Below, piece by piece: positions 22,022 to 31,307 of a DNA stretch of 64,000 nucleotides. Position 1 is the stretch's first letter, and each line of letters begins with the position of its first letter. Below the pieces are notes generated by a model that had not been told where the DNA came from, searched no databases, and worked only from the letters and a program-made list of their open reading frames with translations. Source of the DNA: Schaalia georgiae DSM 6843 (GTDB lineage Bacteria > Actinomycetota > Actinomycetes > Actinomycetales > Actinomycetaceae); NCBI RefSeq assembly GCF_000429245.1, contig NZ_AUBM01000006.1:379051-443050 (forward strand), written 5' to 3'. The position numbers and the translations under genes are program-made.

Positions 22022-24673
22022 ATGACGACTACGACCACCGACCCCGCCGCGGTGCCCACGGCCCGGGCGGCCACCACCCGCATCGACCAGGACGCGCCCC
22101 GCATCGGCCAGGGCGCGCGCCGGACCGCGCGCGAACTCGCCCGCCGACTCACCATCAGCGCCCCCCTGGGACTTTTCGCGATGGCGGTGTCAATGGTGCC
22201 CGCCTGGCAGTTCCCGGGCTGGCAGTGGGCGGTTGCCCTCGCCTCCGTCCCCGTAGTGACGTGGGGGGCCTGGCCCTTCCACCGGGCCGCTTTCGCTGCG
22301 GGGCGCCACGGTTCGACCACGATGGACACCCTGGTTTCCCTGGGGGTCATCGCCTCGACCCTGTGGAGCTGGTGGGCGCTGCTGCTGGGCGGCGCGGGCG
22401 AAGTGGGGATGCGGATGAGCATGTCCCTGGTCCCCCGCGCCTCCCACTCGGGCCACGCCGAGATCTACTTCGAGGGCGCGTGCATGATCGTCGTCTTCCT
22501 GCTCACTGGCAGGTGGATGGAGGCCCGCGCCCGCTACCGCGCCGGCGACGCCCTGCGCGCCCTCCTCGAGCTCGGCGTCACGGAGGCGACTCTGGTCGAG
22601 CAGGGCCCCGACGGCGGGCGCGTCGAGCGGACGGTCCCCGCCTCGTCCCTGTCCGTCGGCGACCTGTTCCTGGTGCGCCCGGGCCAGAAGGTGGCGACCG
22701 ACGGCGTCGTCGTCTCCGGGGCGTCCGCCATCGACGCCTCCCTGCTCACCGGGGAGTCCGTGCCCGTGGACGTGCGCGAGGGGGACGCGGTCACCGGCGC
22801 CACCGTCAACACGTGGGGCGCCCTCACTGTGCGCGCCACCCGTGTCGGCGCCGACACAGCCCTGTCTCAGATCGGCCGTATGGTCGCCGAGGCACAGGCC
22901 GGCAAGGCCCCCGTCCAGCGCCTCGCGGACCGGATCTCCGGGGTCTTCGTGCCCGTCGTCATCGCTGTCTCCCTGCTCACCGCCATCGGGTGGCTGGCGT
23001 CGGGGGCCGCCCTCCAAGTCGCCCTCACCAGCGCCGTCGCCGTCCTGGTAGTCGCGTGCCCGTGCGCGCTGGGCCTGGCTACGCCGACCGCGCTGCTCGT
23101 GGGGTCGGGGCGCGCCTCGCAGCTGGGTATCGTCATCCGCAACGCCGAGGCCCTGGAGCGCACCCGCCGTATTGACACGGCCCTGCTGGACAAGACGGGG
23201 ACGGTGACCACCGGCCGCATGTCCCTGGAGTCGGCGCTGGGCGCCCCGGGGGTGGCCGACTCGGAGCTGCTGCGCATGGCAGCCGGGGCGGAGGCAGCCT
23301 CGGAGCACCCCCTCGCCCGCGCGATCGTAGCGGGGGCGGCCGAGCGCGGCATCGCCCCCGCCGCCACGTCCGCCTTCACGAACCAGGCGGGGCTGGGGGT
23401 GTGCGCCGTCCTCGACTCCGAGGCGGGGGCACTGGCACTCGTGGGCCGCGCCTCGTGGTTGGAGTCCCTGGGCGTCTCCATCGACGGCGCCCTGGCCGAC
23501 CGTCTGCGGGGCGCCGAGGCCTCGGGTGCCTCAGCGGTCGTCGTTGCCGTCGTCGAGGACTGGGAGCATACCCCCGCCGCCCCCGTGCCCGGAGCGCGCA
23601 GGGCTGGGCGGAGCGTCGACGACGGAACAGCACGGAGCGCCGACGACCGGGCCGTTCCGGGCGCCACCACGGTGACGATGAGCGTGGGCGGAATGACCTG
23701 CGCCTCGTGCGTGCGGCGCGTGGAGCGCAAACTCGGGAAACTCCCCGGCGTGTCCGCCTCGGTCAACCTGGCCACCGAGTCCGCGCGCATCACCCTCACC
23801 CGCCCCTATTCCGACCAAGAGTTGGAAGGCGTCGTCGGGGCCGCCGGGTACCAGGGCGCTGTGACCTCCCGCGTGGAGGACGGGGGCCAGGCTGCTGACG
23901 CCGCCACCGCCCGAGTGGACGCCGCAGGGATGTCCGTGGGCGCCATTGCCGGGGTGGACGCCGGGGTGCCCGCAGCGGGCGCCATCGCCCGTCAGATGGG
24001 CACCCGGGAATCCGTGGGATCCGGGGTCGCCCCGCAGGGATCCGGGGACGCCCCGCAGCCCGGACCTGGGCCGGACTCCCCTGTGATCGCCCTGCCCGAG
24101 CGCCTCACGGGAGCGCGGGTCCTGGGGGTCCTGGTCGTGCGCGACACAGTCAAGCCGACCTCCCGCGCCGCCATCGCCCAGTTGCGCTCCCTGGGCATCG
24201 AGCCCGTGCTGCTCACTGGCGACAACGAGGCGGCAGCGCGCCACGTCGCCTCCCAAGTGGGCATCGACCGCGTCATCGCGGGCGTCCTGCCCGACGGGAA
24301 GCGAGCGGCAGTCGCCGAGCTGCAGGAGCGCGGCGCCGTCGTGGCCATGGTGGGCGACGGAGTCAACGACGCAGCCGCACTGGCGCAAGCGTCACTGGGG
24401 ATCGCAATGGGTTCGGGCACGGACGTCGCCATCGAGGCCTCCGACATCACTCTGGCCGGATCCGACCTGGCCAGCGCGGCCACGGCGATCCGCATCTCGC
24501 GGCGCACACTGCACGTCATCAAGGAGAACCTGTTCTGGGCGTTCTTCTACAACGTCGCGATGGTGCCGCTGGCCATCGCGGGGTTGCTCTCCCCCATGCT
24601 CGCCTCCGCCGCCATGGCGTGCTCGTCGGTGTTCGTGGTCCTCAACTCCTTGCGCCTGCGCTCGGCGTCATGA
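22022..24673 (+). CDS. copA: P1B-type copper-exporting ATPase with internal metal-binding domain
   Basis: 883 aa. The membrane CPC motif is C346-P-C348, phosphorylation is at D390 (DKTGTVTTG), the HP motif of the nucleotide-binding domain at H429-P430, and TGDN at 732 and GDGVND at 778-783 complete the P-domain. The N-terminus before the first helix is short and carries no metal-binding domain. Instead a complete heavy-metal-associated domain with GMTCASC (C560, C563; about 548-618) lies within the nucleotide-binding domain. It comes after the VVVAVVED strand and before VLGVLVVRDTVKPTS, followed by a Gly/Ala/Asp-rich linker of about 70 residues. It exports Cu(I); MYxxxx and NSLRLR membrane elements near the end fit copper transport. 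It is third in the csoR-copZ-copA operon. Confidence 0.95.
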   Translation: MTTTTTDPAAVPTARAATTRIDQDAPRIGQGARRTARELARRLTISAPLGLFAMAVSMVPAWQFPGWQWAVALASVPVVTWGAWPFHRAAFAAGRHGSTTMDTLVSLGVIASTLWSWWALLLGGAGEVGMRMSMSLVPRASHSGHAEIYFEGACMIVVFLLTGRWMEARARYRAGDALRALLELGVTEATLVEQGPDGGRVERTVPASSLSVGDLFLVRPGQKVATDGVVVSGASAIDASLLTGESVPVDVREGDAVTGATVNTWGALTVRATRVGADTALSQIGRMVAEAQAGKAPVQRLADRISGVFVPVVIAVSLLTAIGWLASGAALQVALTSAVAVLVVACPCALGLATPTALLVGSGRASQLGIVIRNAEALERTRRIDTALLDKTGTVTTGRMSLESALGAPGVADSELLRMAAGAEAASEHPLARAIVAGAAERGIAPAATSAFTNQAGLGVCAVLDSEAGALALVGRASWLESLGVSIDGALADRLRGAEASGASAVVVAVVEDWEHTPAAPVPGARRAGRSVDDGTARSADDRAVPGATTVTMSVGGMTCASCVRRVERKLGKLPGVSASVNLATESARITLTRPYSDQELEGVVGAAGYQGAVTSRVEDGGQAADAATARVDAAGMSVGAIAGVDAGVPAAGAIARQMGTRESVGSGVAPQGSGDAPQPGPGPDSPVIALPERLTGARVLGVLVVRDTVKPTSRAAIAQLRSLGIEPVLLTGDNEAAARHVASQVGIDRVIAGVLPDGKRAAVAELQERGAVVAMVGDGVNDAAALAQASLGIAMGSGTDVAIEASDITLAGSDLASAATAIRISRRTLHVIKENLFWAFFYNVAMVPLAIAGLLSPMLASAAMACSSVFVVLNSLRLRSAS

Positions 24674-24703
24674 GCTGCGCGCTGTCGGCACCGCGAGGGG
24701 GTC

Positions 24704-24802
24704 GTCGACACGGACGCGAGTTGTCGACATCGTGAGGGGGTTGTCGACACCGCGAGGGGGTTATAACGCGCGTCGGTGTCGACAACGCGCGCTGGTGTCG
24801 AC
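24704..24802. repeat. GTTATAAC-centred palindrome inside a cluster of five GTCGAC sites
   Basis: GTCGAC occurs at 24704, 24723, 24743, 24778 and 24797. TTGTCGACACC (24741-24751) and GGTGTCGACAA (24775-24785) are perfect 11-bp arms around GAGGGGGTTATAACGCGCG. The 32 bp at 24741-24772 recur inverted at 38347-38378 with a single mismatch. The element lies downstream of copA with no gene. The rest of 24674-25100 holds only the 37-bp repeats and the MFS promoter. Confidence 0.88.
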
Positions 24803-24825
24803 AACGCGCGTCGGCGCCGGTTCCG

Positions 24826-24927
24826 GTGGCCATCGTCGGCGGCAGCGACCATCATCGGCGCCCGCGCATGGTCGCCGCCCTGGTGCTCATGTGGCCATCG
24901 TCGGCGGCAGCGACCATCATCGGTGCC
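24826..24927. repeat. two 37-bp direct repeats
   Basis: Copies at 24826-24862 and 24891-24927 begin GTGGCCATCGTCGGCGGCAG and differ at one position. The intervening CATGGTCGCCGCC can pair with the first copy. No coding function is seen. Confidence 0.85.
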
Positions 24928-25041
24928 GTGGGCGCGCACCCTGGGCACAAACACGAGGCGCGCACTCTATCCCCCAACTCGGGAACACAGATGCGCGGTA
25001 CCAACACGACACACAGAACAGCCTGTAACTTTACCATTTAT

Positions 25042-25071
25042 TTGCATTCTCTAGACGAATCAACGTAGGAT
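25042..25071 (+). promoter_or_regulatory. promoter of the MFS gene
   Basis: TTGCAT (25042-25047), 18-nt spacer, TAGGAT (25066-25071), in a locally AT-rich stretch. About 23 nt of leader includes a purine-rich GAGCAGGA before the ATG at 25101. Confidence 0.6.
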
Positions 25072-25100
25072 GGGGCCATCCACGAAGAGCAGGACGCGTC

Positions 25101-26291
25101 ATGAAGCCACTACGCACATGGCTCGCTGTAGCCGGAATCGTCGCCATTGGAGACCAGGCGTTCTTCGTCATCCTGAGCCTTTTCCTCCTCTCCTCCTACG
25201 GATCGGGGATCGCCGCTTCTTTCCTCACTGCCGCGTCGGTCGCGCGCCTGGCGCTCATCCTGGTCGGCGGTTGGACCGCGGACCGGTGGTCGCCCTACCG
25301 CTGCATCCAGGTGGGACTGGTCCTGCGCATCGCCTCGTTCCTCATCGTCGGCCTGGACTCCCTGGGAGGGCCCAGTGTTCCGCTCCTGTCATGCGGCGTG
25401 GTCCTATTCGGAGCGGGCGACGGCCTCTACCTGCCTTCGTCAGGAGCACTGCTGAAACGGCTCACCAACCACGGGGACTTCTCCCGCACCATCTCCTGGG
25501 TCCAAGTCATCACCAGTGTCGCCACGGGGCTCGCTGGCGTGACCAGCGGCTTCAGCTTCGAGGCCGTCCCGCTGCACAGCCTGTTCTTCTCCTTCGCACT
25601 GCTGGCGCTGGCCGCGTTCGCACTGTTCCACGCGATACCGGCCACCCCCTCGGCAGCGCCAGCGGCCGACAAGGCCCCCTCGGACCAGTCCCCTTCCAGC
25701 GCGAAGGCCTCGCTGCGAACCGTCATGATGACAAACGGCGGCACGGTCGCCGTTGGACTCCTCACGGCCCTTCTGATCGACGCGTCGTTATCGGGGGCAT
25801 TGAACATCGTGCTCCCCGCGCGCTACCTGGAACTGGGCTGGGGCGGCGGGAGCTTCGGCGTCGCGGTGTGCCTATTCGCCCTCGGCGGCGTTCTGGGCGG
25901 AACCATCGCCTCACGCATCCCGGCAGACCGTCCGTCACTGCGCAACGCGGTCATCAACGGCGGGATCCTCGTTTTCGCCGCGCTCACCTGCGCATTGTAT
26001 TTCGCGCTTTCGGAGCCGGTGTCGCTGGCGCTGGTGGCCGCTTTGGGGCTGTGCGCGGGAGTGGCCGCGCCGACGTTGATCGGCGACATCATGAACAACA
26101 CGCCCCCCGATTTCGCTGGGCGCGTCTACTCCGCGATCAACCTGGTGACCTACGGTTCAGCGCCCATCGCCTATGCGGCATGCGGGTTCCTCATGGCCCG
26201 CTTCTCGACAGCAGCGCCCTTCCTGGTGGGGGCGGCGCTGCTCGCACTCGGAGGCGCGGTCAGAGCGGCCACGACCTCGAGGTCGGAGTAG
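25101..26291 (+). CDS. major facilitator superfamily exporter
   Basis: 396 aa with about 12 membrane helices in two halves. The loop after helix 2 reads GGWTADRWSPYR, the MFS motif A position. The central cytoplasmic loop is Ala/Pro/Ser-rich (PSAAPAADKAPSDQSPSSAK). It resembles DHA1-type efflux or EntS-like permeases. Codon use is somewhat less G+C-biased than its neighbours and repeats lie directly upstream, so horizontal arrival is possible. The substrate is unknown. The gap to the next convergent gene (26292-26455) holds only a 19-bp imperfect repeat (26301 and 26366). Confidence 0.85.
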   Translation: MKPLRTWLAVAGIVAIGDQAFFVILSLFLLSSYGSGIAASFLTAASVARLALILVGGWTADRWSPYRCIQVGLVLRIASFLIVGLDSLGGPSVPLLSCGVVLFGAGDGLYLPSSGALLKRLTNHGDFSRTISWVQVITSVATGLAGVTSGFSFEAVPLHSLFFSFALLALAAFALFHAIPATPSAAPAADKAPSDQSPSSAKASLRTVMMTNGGTVAVGLLTALLIDASLSGALNIVLPARYLELGWGGGSFGVAVCLFALGGVLGGTIASRIPADRPSLRNAVINGGILVFAALTCALYFALSEPVSLALVAALGLCAGVAAPTLIGDIMNNTPPDFAGRVYSAINLVTYGSAPIAYAACGFLMARFSTAAPFLVGAALLALGGAVRAATTSRSE

Positions 26292-26455
26292 AACACCGCT
26301 GCGGCCAGAGGCGCCCCAGCTGGCGTCGCCCGCCCCCGGCCTGATGGAGCAGTACGCCCAGGAGCGCGGCCAGAGGCGTCCCAGACGAGCATCAGCCCGC
26401 AGGGCCCCATGCCCAGTGAGCCGAGGCGGAGCCGGGCCCGCCGAGCCCACCCGGT

Positions 26456-27976
26456 TCACGAGGTGCGGTGCGCCACCTGGAAGCCATTGCGCTCGAACAC
26501 GAGCTCGTAGGAGTGCCCCGGGTGGGCGTCAGTGGCCCAGCCGACTGCGGTGACATCGCGCCCGCCCCACACGTAGGAGCGCTGATCGACGACCACGTAC
26601 TCCGGCAGCGGGTCCATGTCCTTCGCGGACCCCACCCAGTAGACCTCGTGGTCGGGCACCATGCGCGCCATGAGCGTTATGTCCGTCTCCACGGCGCTTC
26701 CGGCCGGGACCGCGGCCATCGCCTGGTGGGCGGCCTCGGTCCGCGGGCTGTCCTGGCCGAAGCCGGACGAGGTCAGCTGCCACATCGGCAGCAGGGGCGC
26801 GGTCGCGGCCAGCGCGAGCAGCGGAGTCGCGACGCCGACGCTGATGACGCCCGTGCCCCACCAGGAGCTGAGGCGCTCGGCGCGCCACGCGGCGGCCCCC
26901 GCCTCGTCGGCCATGGCCCGCTCCTCGTCGGCGCTGCGCCGGTCGCGCCACTGGGCCGCGCGCCCGAGAACGTCCAGCAGGGCGGCGCTGGCGATGGGGA
27001 CCAGGACCGCGTTGTAGTGCCACGAGCTCCACCCGTAGTAGAAGGCGACCGACCCCATGAACCGCCACGCCAGGGTGGGCACCACCAGTGCGAACCACGG
27101 GGACGCGGCCCCCACGACGCCCGCGCCCAGCACGCACACGAGGACGGTCGCGATCTTCACGGACGGGAAGGTGAGGATCTCGATGACGGAGGGCCACACC
27201 TTCGCCGAGGCGGCGCCCCCGACGGAACTGCCCGCGCCCGTCGCGGACCCGTCCAGCGAGTACGCCCACGTGCCCGCAGGGTTGAGGGCGGGCAGGAGCA
27301 CCTGGGTGGTGATCGCGAAGGCCGCCGCGCCGAAGGCCGCGAAGGCCAGGGACTCCGCGAGCGCGCGCCGCCCCTCCGTTCGCCTGCGCCAGGCGAGGAC
27401 GAGGCCGGCGACCATGATGGTCAGCCCCAGATCCTCCTTGACCAGGACCATCGGCGCCAGCCACGCCATACAGGCGCGGTAGCGCCCCTGGACGAAGGCG
27501 ACACCGCCGTGGGCGAGCATGGGAACCGCGAAGGCGATCTCGTGGAACTGCGCGCCGACAGCGCCCTGCAGGCCCCAACCCAGACCGTAGGCCAGGCCGA
27601 TGACGAACCCCCCGGCACTGCCCGCCAGTCGGGCCGCCGCGCGCGTCACGGGCCAGGCGGACCACGCGAAGAGGGCGTTCTGGACGATGAGCAGGGTCAG
27701 GCCGGATGGGAACACGCGGTAGACGGGACCCAGCAGGGCCAGGATCGGGTGGAAGTGATCGCCGAGCAGGTTGAAGCCGGGCCCTTTGATGGGGACGATG
27801 GGCCAGTGCCCCTGGGAGTAGGATTTGACGGCCTCTGTGAAGATGGCCAGGTCCCAGCTGGGGGAGGCCATCATCCGCCACTGCCCGACGGAGAACAGGC
27901 AGTACACGCCCAGAGTGAGCGCGCAGACCACTACGGGGACGGCCAGTTCGCGCGCGCGGCGGCCGATCATTCCCAC
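26456..27976 (-). CDS. DUF2079 polytopic membrane protein (GT-C-like)
   Basis: 506 aa with about 11-12 helices. SPSWDLAIFTEAVKSYSQG, then IVPIKGPGFNLLGDHFHPIL, is the DUF2079 signature. The acidic pairs after helix 1 and the overall layout suggest a GT-C type polyprenyl-phosphate-sugar transferase or a relative. GTG 27976 is used; ATG 27970 is equally possible because AGGAGG lies 4 nt from one and 10 nt from the other. It follows the GT2 gene by 8 nt on the same strand, suggesting a joint role in lipid-linked sugar or envelope glycan synthesis. Confidence 0.88.
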   Translation of the reverse strand: MGMIGRRARELAVPVVVCALTLGVYCLFSVGQWRMMASPSWDLAIFTEAVKSYSQGHWPIVPIKGPGFNLLGDHFHPILALLGPVYRVFPSGLTLLIVQNALFAWSAWPVTRAAARLAGSAGGFVIGLAYGLGWGLQGAVGAQFHEIAFAVPMLAHGGVAFVQGRYRACMAWLAPMVLVKEDLGLTIMVAGLVLAWRRRTEGRRALAESLAFAAFGAAAFAITTQVLLPALNPAGTWAYSLDGSATGAGSSVGGAASAKVWPSVIEILTFPSVKIATVLVCVLGAGVVGAASPWFALVVPTLAWRFMGSVAFYYGWSSWHYNAVLVPIASAALLDVLGRAAQWRDRRSADEERAMADEAGAAAWRAERLSSWWGTGVISVGVATPLLALAATAPLLPMWQLTSSGFGQDSPRTEAAHQAMAAVPAGSAVETDITLMARMVPDHEVYWVGSAKDMDPLPEYVVVDQRSYVWGGRDVTAVGWATDAHPGHSYELVFERNGFQVAHRTS

Positions 27977-27984
27977 TGTGCCTC

Positions 27985-28821
27985 CTATGAGTCCGTCGTG
28001 CCCGCGCCCCCTTCCCCGCCGCGTTCGCGGGCCGGGCGCGGGTAGGGCTGCCCGATTGCCTGCGCCCGGGCACTCCCGGCTCCCGCAGGCAGTGCCCCGT
28101 GGTGGAACGCCTGGCGCAGCACCGCCATCACATTATCAGCCATGCGGGCGGAGCGGTTCAACGAGCCGAGGGACTTGTCGGCGCCCGAATGCACGAAGTT
28201 GCACGGGATCTCCACCACCGAGAAGCCGGCGCACAGCACGTCGATGGTCATCGCGACCTCCAGGGCGTACCGGTTCAGGAAGGGCATCGCCGCTTTGAGC
28301 GCCTCCCGCGTGATGCACCTCTGGTAGGACATCGGGTTGTGCGAGTTCCACCCGGTCTTGCGGCGGATCAGGGAGCGCGCGATGCGCTGGGCGCGGGCCT
28401 TCTGGGCCTTCGCCTCGCCGGGCGGCACGGAGGAGGCGCAGTCCGCCAGCCCCGAATTGACCGCCTCGACCAGGGCGGTCGCCTCGACAGCCGACTCGCC
28501 CAGGTCCGGGGAGAGGATGAGCAGGTGACGGGCGGGCCAGTCGGCACGGTCGCGCATGGCGGCCACCTTCACCCCTGTTTCGATGGCCGAGGCGCGGCCG
28601 CGTTCCACGGAGTGGCGCACGACGACGGCGCCGGCCGCCCGGGCGGCGCGGCCCGTGTCGTCGGTGGAGCCGTCGTCCACCATGATGAGCAGATCGACTC
28701 CTGGGATCGCGCGGCATGCCCGCACCGTCGCGGCCACGTCATGGCCGACGTTGTGCGCCGGTATGACGGCCGCGATCCTCTGGGGGGCTTTCCTGCCCGC
28801 AGCGCCTCGCGCATGGTTCAC
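27985..28821 (-). CDS. family 2 glycosyltransferase
   Basis: 278 aa. A GT-A fold begins RIAAVIPAHNVGHDVAATVRAC. LIMVDDGSTDDTGRAA carries the nucleotide-sugar-binding Asp pair, and SPDLGESAVEA stands where the DxD metal motif usually lies. GWNSHNPMSYQRCITREAL and LNRYALEVAMTIDVL are later catalytic-region blocks. No C-terminal membrane segments are seen. GTG 28821 is chosen because TACAAT (28829-28834) lies 7 nt before it (leaderless); a TTG at 28827 is an alternative. It is probably co-transcribed with the DUF2079 gene and could prime or transfer a sugar onto a lipid carrier. Confidence 0.88.
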   Translation of the reverse strand: MNHARGAAGRKAPQRIAAVIPAHNVGHDVAATVRACRAIPGVDLLIMVDDGSTDDTGRAARAAGAVVVRHSVERGRASAIETGVKVAAMRDRADWPARHLLILSPDLGESAVEATALVEAVNSGLADCASSVPPGEAKAQKARAQRIARSLIRRKTGWNSHNPMSYQRCITREALKAAMPFLNRYALEVAMTIDVLCAGFSVVEIPCNFVHSGADKSLGSLNRSARMADNVMAVLRQAFHHGALPAGAGSARAQAIGQPYPRPARERGGEGGAGTTDS

Positions 28822-28893
28822 GGACAATATTGTAGGAGCGTTGGACGCTGAAGGCCCGCTGCACTCCCGACGTGTGGCTGATTAAGAAGAGCT

Positions 28894-29775
28894 TCAGCGG
28901 ATCGTCACCTGACGGGAAACGAGCCCCTGGCGGACACGGCGCTCGTCGGCGGTGAGGGCGTCGGTGAGTTTCAGCGCGCGGGCGAGCGCCTCGGCCATGG
29001 CGGCGACGCCTGGCGCAGCGTCCGCCGCGCCCACTCCCTCACCGAGTTCGAAGACGGGGATCGGGATGCCGCAGGCGCGGAAGGCGCCGACGAAACGCGA
29101 GCCCTCGCCCACGTTCGCGCCGCCGTCAACGGCGAGGCGCGCGAGGGCCGTGAAGAGCGCGGACTCGTCGACGGCGGTCACATAGCGCACGAAGTTGCGG
29201 TTCATCTCGCACCAGTAGGCGCCGGGCACGCCGGGGACGGCCTCGGTGGGGATGATCTCCTCGCGGTTGCGCTCCAGGGCGCGCCTGGTCTCGTCGTCGA
29301 CCTCCTCGGAGGGGTCGAACCAGTAGGAGAAGTCGTCCTCCAGGGAGATGGAGGTGAAGCCCTGGGGGTCCAGGATGTCCTGGAGGCGCTCGGAGGGCTC
29401 GCGCACGTCCACGGGGACGACGCCCTCAGTGCCCTTGTCCTTCGCGGCGACGGCGGCCAGGACGGCCGCGCCCGCGTCGTGGGAGAGGTCCGCGGAGTTG
29501 AAGCGGGTCTGCAGGGCGACCAGGATGCGCCCGTCGGGGCGGATCATCGCGGAGTGCCCGTCGGGCAGCAGGGTCACGAAGTCGAACTCGACGCCGCCGT
29601 GGGCAGAGTCGGTGCGCGCGGTGAGCGTGGCGCAGGGGATGATCTCGCGCATCGCGACCAGCTCGACCTCCTTGGCCAGCCCCTCGTAGGGACGCGCCAC
29701 GAAGGGGATCGGCGGCCGGTAGGCGGCGAGTTTGGCGGGATTGGTGACCTTCTTGCGGCGGCTTGCTTTACCCAT
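28894..29775 (-). CDS. DUF5926 family protein
   Basis: 293 aa. It starts MGKASRRKKVTNPAKLAAYR, typical of this actinobacterial family, and continues with RPPIPFVARPYEGLAKEVELV. The middle of the protein is acidic (EDDFSYWFDPSEEVDDETR). No catalytic motif is recognisable and the function is unknown. ATG 29775 is supported by TACGAT on the reverse strand (29788-29783), 7 nt upstream, predicting a leaderless mRNA. Confidence 0.9.
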   Translation of the reverse strand: MGKASRRKKVTNPAKLAAYRPPIPFVARPYEGLAKEVELVAMREIIPCATLTARTDSAHGGVEFDFVTLLPDGHSAMIRPDGRILVALQTRFNSADLSHDAGAAVLAAVAAKDKGTEGVVPVDVREPSERLQDILDPQGFTSISLEDDFSYWFDPSEEVDDETRRALERNREEIIPTEAVPGVPGAYWCEMNRNFVRYVTAVDESALFTALARLAVDGGANVGEGSRFVGAFRACGIPIPVFELGEGVGAADAAPGVAAMAEALARALKLTDALTADERRVRQGLVSRQVTIR

Positions 29776-29978
29776 GGGGGCAATCGTAGCGGCTCCGCCC
29801 ATCCGGCGAGGCGGGGGTGGCCCGCGAGGCGGGGGGCGCCGGGCAGACGTGCGCCCTGCGCCCTACTCACCCCCGCCCAGTGCGCGCAGGTGGATTGCTC
29901 TGTACACAAATTCGATTCGAGCAAAGGTACTTCGATAAAAAATATCTCAATCATTCCTCTTGCATTACGATAGGGGTC

Positions 29979-31301
29979 ATGATCCTGCTGAGATTCACCT
30001 TCCGGAACCACCGGTCCTTCCGCGACGAAGCGGTCTTCGACCTCACGCGCTCCCCCCTGAAGAAGAGGCTGAGCCCTCCCGAGGGGACCCGTTGGGCCGA
30101 TCACATCCACCACGTCGATGGCGTGTACGGCGCGAACGCGTCAGGCAAGTCGAACCTGCTCGACGCCCTCCACTACGCGCTCATCGCCATCAAGAGTTCC
30201 GCGAGCACGTGGCTCGGAGCCCCCGAGTTCCCGAGGGCCCCCTTCGCGCTCGACCCCACGCGCCTCGGCGACCCGGGCGAGTACGAGCTGGAGTTCGTCT
30301 CACGGGGGAGGCGCTACGACTACCGCTTCTCCGCCGACACCGAGGGCATCTGCGACGAGAGCCTCAAAGTCGTGGGAAAGCAGCGGTGGACGACCCTTCT
30401 CAGGCGCACCCGGGACGGGAAGGTCTCACGGGTGGGCGGACTGGCCCGCGTCGCGCGGCGTGAGCTCGCGCTCTCGCGCGCCGCTGAAATGGACCACGAG
30501 GCCCTCGCGCCGATCCGGCGGGACCTCGTGGAGGGCTTCGACGTGTACCGCGTCGGGGACCGCGAGGTGAGGGCGCGCCTGGCGCGGATCGTCGACCTGC
30601 TCGTCGAGGGCGGACTCGAATTCGACGAGCTCGTCGCCCTCGCCCGGATCGCCGATACGGGCATCACCCGCATCCGCGTCGAGGAGCACGAGGCGCCTGA
30701 AGAGGTTCGCAGAGTGTTCCGCGCGTTCATTCAGCAGATGCAGTGGAACGCCCAGGAGTCGACGAACGCCGACGGCGCCCCGGACCAGCAGACCAAAGCG
30801 GAGGACGCGCGCCTGGCCCGGGAGTTCATCGCCCGCAACCTGGCCTTCACCCACGGCCGGAAGGGGGCGGACCTGCGCGAGCGCGACGAGTCCACGGGGA
30901 CGATGGCGTGGCTTGCCCTGGGCACTGCGGTCCTCGACGCCCTGAGGAACGGGAGGGTGCTGGTCGTCGACGAGCTCGGCGCCGCCCTGCACCCCGATCT
31001 CTCCCGGATCATCGTCGACTGGTTCGAGGACCCTGATGTCAACGCCACAGGCGCGCAACTGGTCTTCACCAGCCACGACATGTCCCTGATGGGCGCGGGC
31101 AGTGGCGAGCGGGACAAGCGCGAACAGGTGTGGCTGGTGGAGAAGGACGCGGAGGGCGCCTCGGAGCTCGTCAACCTGGGCGAGTTCGCTCTGCAACCGA
31201 AGAGCAACGTGCCCAAGCAGTACCTGGAGGGGCGTTTCGGAGCGGTGCCCTACACGGTCCCCTCCCTCATCCACAGCCTGCTCGAACGGAAGGGGGAGTG
31301 A
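29979..31301 (+). CDS. RloA/AbiLi-type AAA ATPase of a phage-defence pair
   Basis: 440 aa, an ABC/SMC-like AAA ATPase (AAA_15/21). It starts ILLRFTFRNHRSFRDEAVFDL, the usual N-terminal strand of the family. Walker A is GANASGKS (51-58). The signature/Walker B region is ESTGTMAWLALG...VLVVDELGAALHP (about 310-338), followed by the D-loop/H-loop segment LVFTSHDMSLM. An adjacent RloB gene 6 nt downstream makes this an RloAB or AbiL-like system. Such ATPases usually sense infection and control a TOPRIM-type partner. TACGAT (29966-29971) is 7 nt before the ATG (leaderless). The upstream 29890-29965 is AT-rich with repeated TTCGAT, unlike the genome average. Confidence 0.88.
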   Translation: MILLRFTFRNHRSFRDEAVFDLTRSPLKKRLSPPEGTRWADHIHHVDGVYGANASGKSNLLDALHYALIAIKSSASTWLGAPEFPRAPFALDPTRLGDPGEYELEFVSRGRRYDYRFSADTEGICDESLKVVGKQRWTTLLRRTRDGKVSRVGGLARVARRELALSRAAEMDHEALAPIRRDLVEGFDVYRVGDREVRARLARIVDLLVEGGLEFDELVALARIADTGITRIRVEEHEAPEEVRRVFRAFIQQMQWNAQESTNADGAPDQQTKAEDARLAREFIARNLAFTHGRKGADLRERDESTGTMAWLALGTAVLDALRNGRVLVVDELGAALHPDLSRIIVDWFEDPDVNATGAQLVFTSHDMSLMGAGSGERDKREQVWLVEKDAEGASELVNLGEFALQPKSNVPKQYLEGRFGAVPYTVPSLIHSLLERKGE

Positions 31302-31307
31302 AGCGCA

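Noticed and set aside
24732-25068. Several overlapping open frames of 60-98 codons between copA and the MFS gene
   Set aside because: They are built from the direct repeats in all frames, lack ribosome-binding sites and have no coding-like third-position pattern.
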